Source: Triplophysa rosa
Taxonomy: Eukaryota > Chordata > Actinopteri > Cypriniformes > Nemacheilidae
Direction: 5' to 3'
NCBI RefSeq assembly: GCF_024868665.1
Contig: NC_079912.1
Location: forward strand, 16,289,926-16,353,925
DNA: 64,000 bases
Below, piece by piece: positions 36,801 to 48,800 of the stretch; the first letter of the stretch is position 1, and each line of letters starts with the position of its first letter. Below the pieces are notes generated by a model. The model ran no database searches. It was not told the origin of the DNA and was given only the letters and a program-made list of their open reading frames with translations. The translations under genes were made by a program, and so were the position numbers.

Positions 36801-39800
36801 TCTATAACGCAGCGCGAAGGGTCGCTGACCTCTCCTCTCCCTGTTCCCTCTGCCATCAGGCTGATCTGTGACCTGTGAAATTACTCCGGCTATCATATCT
36901 CATCCAATCAACGGAGGATAAGGATGTGTTCCACGCACACACATGCTATTTTGGCGACAGGAAGAAAATTGGGAATATATGTGATATGATCAACGTGTCA
37001 CATTTGCTAACCGTACACTGAAGTAATGTGAAAAAATGTGCACTGGCATTTTTCTCAGTGCAAAAATAGGATTAAAAATATGATTCAGTTTGCACTTATA
37101 TTATAATATATAAAAAATATAATTTTTACATTTAATATTCCATTTAATACTGTTTATTTGCATTATATTTATATATTATAGACGGTCTTAGAGGCAACAA
37201 CATAAGCAAACATGATATGGCCCAAACTTAACTTCATGTAGACCTCCACAAAGAATCAACTGTTAAGTAGTTTTAATTTAATTTAATACAATGAATATAC
37301 AATAAAATAGCCTATTAGTATTAATTAATGTTCATATTAATTAAATATAAAATAAATTGTTAAATTAAAACCAAACACAAACCGGAAGATAACTGGTAAC
37401 AGGTGCACGCGTCCAATGAAACCTATATTTAGGCTAATTTTGTTCTGTATAAAAGGTCAAGCTGAAAAGTGTGTGTTAAATGGTCTTTCATCGGTATGTC
37501 GTTTGGATAAAAGCATCTGCTTGCATGTACATAGCCTTTTGTTATGAAAAAATATATAACTTACTATTTAGGCAAAATATCTGCAAGACCCCCTTCTGTT
37601 AAAGAACATTACGCAATTATTATTATTATTATTATTATTATAAGACCCCTATACAAAAAGCGCTTAGATCTCACTGATATCTTCGGATATCCCAAACTTA
37701 TAATAATAATATCTTTAACCCACATTCTTGTTGAATATCTACATTCGTCCCTTCATAATTATGCTGTGGCAGCACAGAATAAAAAAAGAAAAAATGTAAT
37801 AGTACTTTCATTTCATAAAGGTTTGCTTTGCGCTGCCAACATTATTAACTATTTGAACCGAATCAAACCAAAGGCCACTATTAGCATTTCGCACGAGCAA
37901 GAGTTACTGCGAAAAAACGTCAAGGGAGGATTAATGCTAATGTTCGTCACATTGAATATTCATGATCCCCAAAAGCCACGTCCAATTACATGTTTGTATT
38001 ATCAATATTCATGCAGCAGGCACGAATACGGATGGTCCTTTTGTTAAAGAGCCTGTCCGCTAATCCACAGAGGTTAGAAAGCCCAAAACAGATCTGTAGA
38101 GGAAATTACCACTCAGTAGTGACCAACACACCTGTTGCTTTTCGAATAAAGACAATGGGAGCCTTGAAACCCAGACAATGGCAATTGAAAACACAATAAA
38201 ATAGCAAATTTAAACTGGGTTCAGTGGAGCTATTCTAATCACGGCCTGCATTAGCATTCCTATTATCATCTGGGAGCAGTAAGCATCAATTTCAGGTGCT
38301 CTAGAGACGTTTTACAGACAATGTAATAGTGCACGTACAAGACGCCCTCATAAATAGCATTTTATAAGATTCAAACAGAACAGTGAAAATGACAGCTTTT
38401 TTCCAACTTGCATGAAACAACTAAGCATGTTGATGTATTTATGTAAGCCCTTTCCACAGATGTTATCACATCTGCTATGCTAATTCACAATGATAAAGCG
38501 CACGAGAAAGTCAACGGCAGATTTTCATAGCACATTTGTAAGAAGCAGGGTAGAAAATCACAGAATAAAAATGCATATTACAATCAGTGTTGGGTAAGTT
38601 ACTCTGAAAAAGTAATTAATTACTATTTACTAATTACATATTCAATAGTGTAATTAGATTACAGTACATTACTCTCACTAAAAAATATTGAATTACTTAT
38701 TACTAATTACTTTCTATATCCTACATCAACCATGATTAGAATCGATTCAAGGATAGACATGAAATGGCTTATTTAATTCATTCAAGTAAATAATAAATAA
38801 CATCATAAATTATTCTTATTAACTGACCAAAGTATACAAATGTAAGAAGGATACATTACGCATACATTTTAAAGTTAGACTCACAATTTTGATGTCATTT
38901 AGACTATTGAATAGATTTTTAATTACATCAGAAGTAACTGTAATTACATTACATAAAAAATAACTTAACTTTTCTAAGGGAAAAGTACTTAAATTACAGT
39001 AACTAATTACTTCAACTAATTATCATGTATTTATGTGAGGGAAAAAATGGCATCTCACAAAGACTCAGCACGTGTCGTAGTTTGTGTCATATAAGCCTAC
39101 TTGTAAGGGACACATTTTTTAATGGCACTTTTTTAACGTCTTTACAAACCAAGTATTTCCACAACAAAAATGTAAACCCCGCTCAAGTACCTACTATTGA
39201 GGAATTCAGATTCATAAAAAGACCGGCCTAATCACCTGCCTAGGGTTTAGTGTTAGTTTAATTTAAAAACAATAAAGTCATGTGAGATCTTGTGTGAGGT
39301 TCTCATGATGATATAAAAGCAGCATGTGTGTATGTGTAGGGTAAATTCTCACATCTGGTGACGACTCCTTCCAGTCTGATGATGTTGGGATGGTCAAACT
39401 GGCCCATGATACTGGCCTCACTCAGGAAGTCTCGTCTCTGCTGCTCGGAATATCCGGCTTTTAGACTCTTGATGGCCACCTGGATCTCCCTCTTACTGGG
39501 CAACCTCAGACGCCCACTGCACACCTCTCCAAACTCGCCTGAGAATACACAGCTTGTTACAACGTGAAATTTACCCACGATGCCTTGTTACTATACGTTG
39601 CTTTCATCTGGTCAGAGATTGAGGTTATTTTTCATGATTCACTCAAACAAGACAATTTCTTTTGGTCCACATATTCAGCATTCCCGTCAAGCAACTAATT
39701 CCCTCAAATTTTATTCAGATGGCACAACAGGAATTTTCCTCCAGAAACAACAAAAGATGCCGGTCCAGGAACATCTGTACACCATGCTGTTTGTTTTGAC

Positions 39801-42800
39801 TCACCGGCCCCGATAACTCTCTCGATTCGGATGTTGTTGACTTCAATCTCTTTGGCGAAATCTCGCACCGCCTGGTTTGGGTCTTCGTACGTGTGCGGGT
39901 GAATGTACGTCCTGGTTTCGGGAAGCTTGCCTGCAGTGCAACGGTAAGGAAAACAGTCGGTTTGTCACTGTATTTACTTAGAATGAACCATCCATTTTCC
40001 TAAAAGGGGGGGGGGTGCTACATTTTCAACCCCATTAAACATTGTCTTTGGCGGGCAGGAAAAGTGTCATTAGGGAAAACACACATTAGGCAACTAGAGC
40101 GATCAGAGACATCATTTATCAGCGAAGAGAGCCGCAGAGACTCTAACCGATAACTAGAACGCTTGCTGGAAAAACATGCATCTTCTTTATCCATCCAGAC
40201 AGAACTGTGTGCCGTGAGGCTGGCCAGCCCATTTGTTGAGATCATTTCTAACCATCTCTCTAAGTGTTTGATGAATTACATTAGATATTGTGACCGAGAG
40301 CATTTAGAAGCTGCTGCGAGTGCACGCAGTACCTAGAGCTCCGAGGAATAGTTCATCCGCTCAACTCAAATCTCAGTCTGGTCTTTAAATAATAATAATA
40401 ATATATGGGCACTGAAAACATGGAATATGATGTTTTACTAGGTGTTTGTAAACCGAAACTTTCCTCATTAAATGTAACTGAATTGAAAAAAAAAAACAGT
40501 ACATACTTCCGAATTTCGCTCTGTGTTTCAAGATGAAAAGAAAGTCATACGGTTTGGATCATCTTAAGGGAGAGTAAATGACAAATTGTACTTTTTCTTT
40601 TATAACAACGTTCAAAAAGTGATTTCCTATGCAGACTCAAATAACGCATACATTACCTCGTCCGTGCTGAAACTGCATTTTCTCTTCCTCTGGGTCTTGC
40701 TTTGCCTTAATGTATCCACAGCGCCTGAAACAATAGTATATCAATAAGCACAAAAACACAGACCAGCACAACAGAACACAGTCTGATTCACATGCATAAA
40801 TTTAACAACAATTTCCCCTGACAAAGAAAACACAGCGCAGAATGAAATCTACAGCGGTCTGGTCTGGCTATATATATTCTTCTTTCATCTTTTTACAACG
40901 TAGTTTAAACATTATGTGTCTTATGAGTCCATTTCTCTTCCCCCCGTGTGGAAATTCACTGCGCTAATCCTCTCTTTAGCACCAGTTCATGCCACAGAAC
41001 AGGAAAATACAATCCAGACACTTCTGACTTTATCATTAACTACATCATTTCTCTCACACTGGGACCATGAATAAGGAAACGCCCCAGATAACAAATATCC
41101 CAATACACCGGGGAGGAAAGGTGGTCGACGTATGACTGATTATTATGTTCATTATTCATTTAATCCTCTTTGTGACACGCGCGCACACACACTCTTCATG
41201 GCATGTCTTTAACAGAACATGCCAACAGCTTGCCAAAAATGTGATGGCAAAGACTGCCTAACTATAGTAATTATACGGTGTGTAGAAATGAGGACGATCT
41301 AGACAAGATCCATTTGGAGGATGTCAGGGGGACATCTATTGACTGGCAGCTCGGCTGGGGACCAGGTGGATTAAAAAGAAATGAAAAAAACTCCTACCGT
41401 ACATCTGTTCCAATGGGACCATGAGCTCAACAAAAGAATATCCACTCATCAAATGCATTGAAATGTGTGGAAAGAGAAATAAATGAATAGAAAAGTAGAG
41501 TTGACGTGAAGAATGAGCAGACATTCAATAAAAAAAGATTAGAGGATCGCTGTGAGTGTTTTATGTTTTATGAAAGACATTGGCACAATGTCTGCCAATT
41601 TTGCATACTTCTGCACTTTACACAGCTTGGTACACTTAGCTAATCATGCATATTTCCAAATGTATATCATTCAATTTATAATTTGTGATTTAGTAAGCTT
41701 TGACCAACACCATTACACTGTAAAAAAATCAGACTTCAACTCAATGTCAATGACCGGTTACATCTAAATATTTCAATTGGCACAATTTCCAATTACAACT
41801 TGAGACTGTTTCTTACACTTACATTGAGTTAAAAAAATAAACTCTTTTTTGTGTTGAGGCCTGAAATTGTTTTTACAGCGCACCCAGCTCCACCGTAAAG
41901 CCAAGAGTGCTTATAATCTTACCAAATTACCCTAAAAAACATCAACTACCCTTCAATCAGATCTCTAATCAAGCTCGCAATCCTCTTGCAGCAGCTGCGG
42001 TGAACGATCGCATGCCAGACTTAACAGTATTTTGCTTCGAGTATTGATTTTATACACAGTTAACAATGCTAATCAATAGAGGACACAGAGTGCATCCTTC
42101 AAGAGCTTCAGCGTGTTCAGCTGCCCCCGAAGCGGTCGCATCATCGGGGCGAGAGCAGACCTAGGGGTCTATTACATAATAGGAAAACTGCTGGGTTCAT
42201 TCATGTCCGCTTTAATCCGGTCTGTTGCGTCTCCCTACGGAGCTGCGGGGGGTAAATCTTTCTTTTCAGCCCCGTCTGGTGGGGGGTTTAGGGGTACATG
42301 TGCGTTGTTTCCTCTCTGCTGCTTTTAATGAGACCGGGGGTCTCGAGAGAGACCCCACCTGTTCATCAGCCACCCACACGCCCTAAAATAAATGCTGGAG
42401 GCCCGGCGAGCATCTGTGTGCAGGTACAAGCCCCCTGCCCCTCCGATCTTAAACTGGCGCATGTGCGACACGCACGGTCCATTAAGTGGAACATGCTCGC
42501 GCAGGGTTTCGTGGGGTGTGGAGGAAGTGGGCCGCTCGTCTGAAGCATGTGGTAATCAGGAAGAGTAAATCGACCCCTCCCGAAAAAGTCATGTTTGCTC
42601 TCTAACCTGGCCTGTTGTCCCTTGAGGTGCCGCAGACTGATACCATCCCCTCGCACCTGCTGTACCCCAGATCGGCGCGCTGATGAAACACTTCCCTCGC
42701 TGCGGGACGCCCGGGAGGCTTCTAAAGTGAAGTGTGATCCCACCCTTCAACTTCTCCGTCACTCACGCCCAGGTTTGTGAGTGCGCTCATTTAAATGTAA

Positions 42801-45800
42801 TATGCATATTTGCATGTTCCTTTTTAGCGCAGAATCTTTTAAAACACGGCAGACTAGCGTCTAGGAGTGTGCAATTAACACATTTTCAACTCGGTAGCAT
42901 TCCTGAAATCCCTTTTGTGTGCTGATAAAGACGTCGTACAGCCCTACACCGCTGGATGCCTTTTGTCTCTGACCCAGTTTCTTTCTACTCCTCTTCTGTC
43001 TTTTCTTCGCTCTCGCAGTGTGTATCTGCAGGTGACGTGCCGTGGTGCTGTATTTGCTGATATGGTGTTGTTCTCTTTTTCTGGATGTGTGTGTGTTTAA
43101 AAGAGGGATGCCGAGTGTTGCAGTGCAAAATCAGAGTCTCTTAAACTGTCTGTCCTTTCTGCAATAAATATAAAACATTAAAAAACAAGAAAAAAAAGAA
43201 GAAGAAAAGGTGGCGTTCCCTAATTTGTCATTTACCTATCCCTTAAGGCAACTTGCATTAAAAATATAAACATCTTTAAAAAAGTACAAAATATTCATAT
43301 AGTTTTCCAAACATTCTTTGATATTAAAGGGAAATTCTGTCATTATTTACTCACCCTCTTGTCATATCAAAGCTGTTATATTGAAGATATTTTGAAGGAT
43401 GCGGTTAATCGAATAGCGACGGTACCCATTCACTTCTATTGTATGGACACAAAATCAATACAAATCAATGGGTACCGCCGTTGTTCGGTTACCGACATTC
43501 TTCAAAATATCTTCTTTTGTGTTCTGCAGAAGGAAGTCACACAGGTTTGAAATAACAAGAGGGTGAGTAAATGTTGACAGAACTTTCATTTTTGGGTGAA
43601 CTATCACTTTAACTGTAATAATCAACTGAGATTTTTGTATAAACAAAGAGTCTGACAACAGACGGTACGGTCCAAACAGAGATCTGATATCACCATCATC
43701 AAGTCAATTTTTGGAATACATGGAGAGACAGAAAACTAAGATAGTCTAAATCCATAAAAAATCTGACAAGAATCTTGGGAAATATTTGGAAATCTATATT
43801 CAAATATCTTTTTGAACACTAAAGCAAAATCATTTTTTGGTGGGCGAAGCATCTAACAGAGTAAAATTTGAACTTCACTTCTGCCCTCTATTTGAAGCTC
43901 TGGAGGGGTTAATTTGTTCAAGGGGGTAACCAGCTCAGAACACCAGCCTTGAGAAATATACTAGATACCATTAGACCAAGACATCATAAAAGACTACTAA
44001 TTGGTTTTGCAGAGTTTCAACATAAGATGATGAGGTGTGAACATAAAACATTAAAAGCATGACTCTTTAATGAGACCTCTCTGTCCTCTGACCCTTAAAC
44101 TAGTTCATTACATAATGATCCTCCATTTCATTCAGCTAATGAGTTAATGCAGCCTCCAGCTGGGTCTTGACATCTGATCAGCCTGCAGTGGATGACCGAC
44201 CAGCCAACCCCAAGTTTTGGCCGCCTCAAAAACATGCCAAGCCTTTGGCATGGTCAATACATCCTAGCGGGTGGCACGCACCACAGAACAAAATTCGGCT
44301 GTTTAGACGTCCTTTCCATGTGCCGGTTCTCCTAAAGGACAATGCTAATTTGCCACAGCCCACCGAAGCGTGTATTTTATCTAGTAAAACTTCAAACAAA
44401 GAGTTGAAGCATCTGTGAGGCTGGTCGATGGCTTATTATCGATTTCTGGCCAGTTTTCAGAGCCTGTTGAGATCTACAACAAGGACGTATTGATGCATTT
44501 CACAAACATAAACAAAAAGACAAACATCTAATTAAAAACGTTATTCAAACATGGGAAATAGATTTCCAGCCATTCAACATCTGCTCTGATCAACATCATC
44601 TGAATCGAAAGCACTTTTAGAAAACAAAACAAAAAGAATGCTCATGATGTCATTATTGTACATACAAATAAAAAGAAATGGTAATTAGTGATTTGTAAAT
44701 GTAGAAATGACAAAAAAAGAATTCACTGAATATTTTAGCCTTTTTGGGTATTCAGATTGTACGGTACATTTACAAAGAACAATCAAATTTGAAGCGGTCA
44801 CAAAAACATCATTATGTCTTTCTTCTGCCGCTCTCACCTACAAAATAACAATGCTGCCCTTAGAGATGCCTCTGTCATCCTTGGAGAGATTAACAGTCGG
44901 GCTTATTATAAAAGCAGGAAATGATTGTGTGTTTGGAGGAAACAGACATTCATCAATTCTGAGGCTCTTCCGACAGCCGTCTTAAAAGCAACGACTCCAT
45001 CAGTTTGTTAATTACGCTAATTGAAGAGAAAGGGGATGTCAAGCATGCACATTCATGTATATGGCATCCAACATATCATCTTCTAGAATGTGCCAATGTC
45101 TGAACACATCTATGGCTGGCCCACCATCAAACCCAGCCCTGGACCACAATGAAATTCTGACTGAATCACGGCTGTGTACCAAAAGTGAGATATTCATGTG
45201 TTAGACGGGCCGTCATTTCTGCTGGGAAAGGCAGGGAAATAGTCCAGATGGAACTATCTGGAAAAAATAAGCACGAAACCAACCACGGTCACTCAAGCAT
45301 TTCAGAATGGCATGATAATTCTGGTTCGTGTGTGCAGTTGCACATGTTGGCATATTTCCACACATGTGTACAAATAGACATTTGTGAGCTGGATAAGGTG
45401 GACTGTACGGTTCCCAAGGGTTATGAAGGTAATGCCGCAATTCAATCAAACAAAAATAATAAAACAGTCCTTCCGTCTTCAACATTCAAGTGAATAACAG
45501 CGTTCAGATTTTCTATACACCATAATATACAGTATACAGGAAATACAGAATGTATTGTTATGCCACACCACGGCAAAGCTGGATGATGCTTCTGTCTTCT
45601 ATACTCCGCTGCTTCATTTCAAAATTCACAAAACGATTTGATGTACCAAAACTATTTTTCTTCTTAATGCTGGTTTTCGAAGTGTTCAAAACTAGCGCAG
45701 ATGAACAGACTGCAATCTGTGCACCTTTTGGTTCCAGGGTACATTTCGTATGTTTTCTGTAATGATGCCTGCCATCCAAACTTTATTACGCTGGGAACAA

Positions 45801-48800
45801 TTTTCTGTTTGTATGATTTGATACAATTGAATAATTGACTCGGTCATTAAGATTTAAACGAGTCCCATGAAATAATCAACTGTCAGAGAGCAGCTGCTAA
45901 ATTGTTTACTGCTTTATGAGTTTCAAATGTGTTTTGTTACACGAATCATAATTTTTCTCCATCGTGAGATTTACCACATCCCAAATCTGTGCCAGAAAAA
46001 AAGACCACCAAAAGCTTCCTAACACAACACACACACACACAGAACCAGACCGATCAGAAATGAAATGACCGCACTGAAGAAATTCAATACACCCTCTTGG
46101 ACCATTTAATGTGATAACCAACAATCAATTCATCATTTCTGCAGTAAAAGGCCATGCGGCTTCAAGATTTCATTATTAAACTGCAATAGTTTCATCCAGC
46201 ATGGCGTTAGCGAATGGTCTGGTAGTCGTCCAACAGCAAATAAAGGGAATCGCCTGAAGTCTTCAGCTCTGCTCCATTTTCACTGCTGGCATACGAGGCT
46301 TCTCAGACTTGCAAATGTGCACGTCCACGGTTAGCAGGCACCTGTTTGAGGTACTGCAGCATCTGTCATCGCGCCGGAACGTTTCAGAGGAACAATCAAG
46401 TGGATCTTAAGTTTTCAACATGTATCTGGAAATGCAATTAAAATGCAAGATGCAAGCCGAAAACGGGAGAAAAAAACAAAAACGAATGAGGACCATCTGC
46501 CAACACCTTCAAGCGGCCAATCAGATCTGTTTTTCATCAAGTGCTTGAAATTTGGCTACAATCTTTGCCAGCTCAACTGAGTACAAAAGACAAAGAACAT
46601 GCCTCCAAATTCCTTCAAATAACTTTAACTTTGGTGTGTTAACTGATAAGAGCTGGCACCCCTTTTGAATAATGACTTTTTCTAGTACTTCATTAAAAAA
46701 ATGACTGGAATTAATGGATGAGTTCACCCAAAACTGAAAATTCTGTCATCATTTACTCACCCTCTTCTTTTGCAGAACATAAAAGAAGATATTTTGAAGA
46801 ATGTCTTATAACCGAACAACGGCGGTATGATTGGTTTTGTGTTTATACAATAGAAGTGAATGGGTAGCGCCATTGTTCGGTTACCAACATTCTTTAAAAT
46901 ATCTTTTATGTTCTGTCAAAAAAAGTCATACAGGTTTAAAATAACATGAGGGTTTGTAAATGACAGAATTTTCATTTTTGGACGAACCCTCACTTTAGCT
47001 CACAACATCTTGCCTATATTATTCCCACTGCCAACGAAGTTTCACTTCATAAAAAACTGTGTTACGTATTAAAGCTCAGTAAAGAAATCAGGAATTAATC
47101 ATATAAAACTCTAAATAGCGCTTTATGCATTTTGAAAGCAGTGTAAAAAACCCAGCTGGGTATTGTGAACGTAATACCCTGTTACTGTAAGTCTATGTAA
47201 CAAACCAATGCCATGGCAATGACTGCATGGAATGAAAGTTTAGTTTCACACTGCAAGCGTGTCATACAAAATCAGTATCAAGCTTGTTTTTATTGCATCC
47301 TTGAGGGTCTTCCCACCAGCACTCGCACGTACAGTACATGGGGGAGGAAAACTGTGGCGGCCCTAAGGTTCTGGCTCGCAGGCATTAACTTGGCCGACAT
47401 GACACATCCTACGGGACCTCTCTGTCACAGTGCATTATGGGTTACAAATTGCAAAGCAGACTGAAATCTCATTCTGTGTTAGAACAAACTGTATCATATA
47501 GCATCCAATAGTCCAGAGATGTCCACTCGATCACTCTTTTATTCTTCATAAGCACTTCCTGAGCGACAGAAGAAATATAACAATCTAAAGAATACTGTCC
47601 AGCACACCCACCTACACTCAGCTCATGAGTCATTGAAACCTGGCCATTACTTGTCGTTGAGAGTGTTGTTTTTTTTGCTTTCCTCTGATCCACTCTTTCC
47701 TTTCATTTCCATTTCATTAGATCCCTCATTTCCAGCCATACAAACGCTCCAACTCTTTCTTTCTACTGACGTGTGCGTGTGTCTCTCTCTCAAGTGTCTC
47801 CTTTCATCTCTATAGATCTCGCTGTGCAATCAAAGGGCTAACCAATTTTGTGTCCTTTTGATTTTGTGTAAATAAAAACATGCAAACAAATAAAAGCATA
47901 CACAACCAAACAGACACGTTACAACATCTCATTTGGCCGATTCTGTCTTTTTGTATTTGCAGTTCCTCTCTGATTAAATGAAACACTCTTGGTTGATCTT
48001 TCATGTAAATTTGTTGATGGTAAAACAAGCCCGATTAGCACTGTTCTTTTTTTCCGAGTCTGCACAGCCAGAAGCCAATAACGGCATTTTTTCATTTATG
48101 ACTCAGTGTAATTCCATTCAGGTTTTTTATTGTATAGAATTAGTTAAGGACTGATTTTACAAGAAGAAAAAGTTTAGAGAAGAGAAGTAAATGATTCTTA
48201 CCGTCCACTCACGACAAAACAAGCCACCAGTAAGACCAGCAGGACTGCACCACCAGCTACAGAAATAGCAAGAATAGTCTGCTGGTTGGGGTCTCCGACC
48301 GCCAACATGTCTGAGAAACAGAAAGAGAAGTTGATATCAGAGCATACAAATTATTTGTAGAGTTTTTTACCAACATGATTTACAATAGGACTTTACCAAT
48401 ATTTCAGCACATTAAATCACATTTCTTTCTTTCAACTAATATGAATTTATAAAAACTATACAACAAACTGTATTAATAAAATTGATCATTTGTTTTCATT
48501 TTATAAAACTATAAAACATAAAAATCATATAATCATTTTGTTCTGTTTCATTTTGTTAAAGGGGGCAAGCAGCGGTATTTCATGCATTCTGACTTCTTTA
48601 CAATGTTAAACGTGCTGGCTTCTCATGCTTAACATGGTCAACTTGTCAAAAACCGAGTTGGATGTATGACGTAGTATTTCTGTGCTTGATACACTCCCCC
48701 AGCACTCAAGCTTGTTTCGGAAAGTCTGGATCCCTGTTTCGTAACAGTGATCCTATTCCTTTAATTGGGCAATTCCACCTGAAAAGCACGGCAAGTCAAA

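Larger units (their letters stand above)
33510..39352 (-). other. Eph intron 11, large, with possible regulatory blocks
   Basis: 5843 bp between kinase exons 11 and 12. Holds a truncated AGTTCACCC element, a CAGTGTTGGG element, an ATT microsatellite at 37617-37641, a SINE/LINE tail near 37490-37515 (GTCGTTTGGATAAAAGCATC) and unique blocks at 33760-34260, 35420-36900 and 37900-38300 with TAATTA/TAATCA cores. G-rich tracts run through 33888-33951. No additional exon was found. Confidence 0.8.
40725..48201 (-). other. Eph intron 8, 7.5 kb
   Basis: Separates the transmembrane exon from the juxtamembrane exon. Contains MITEs at 41715-41880, 43324-43612 and 46711-46997, the GC-rich block 42110-42780 and an AC microsatellite at 46022-46040. 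Unique sequence at 43900-45480 and 47170-47800 shows no exon with proper borders. Confidence 0.85.

Noticed and set aside
37544..38047. 167-codon plus-strand ORF, one of the longest in the window
   Set aside because: Runs through an ATT microsatellite (poly-Ile), has no domain, lies antisense in an Eph intron and lacks splice context.
42366..42743. 125-codon minus-strand ORF in the GC-rich block
   Set aside because: Open on both strands because stops are rare in GC-rich DNA; does not join Eph exons in phase and has no family signature.
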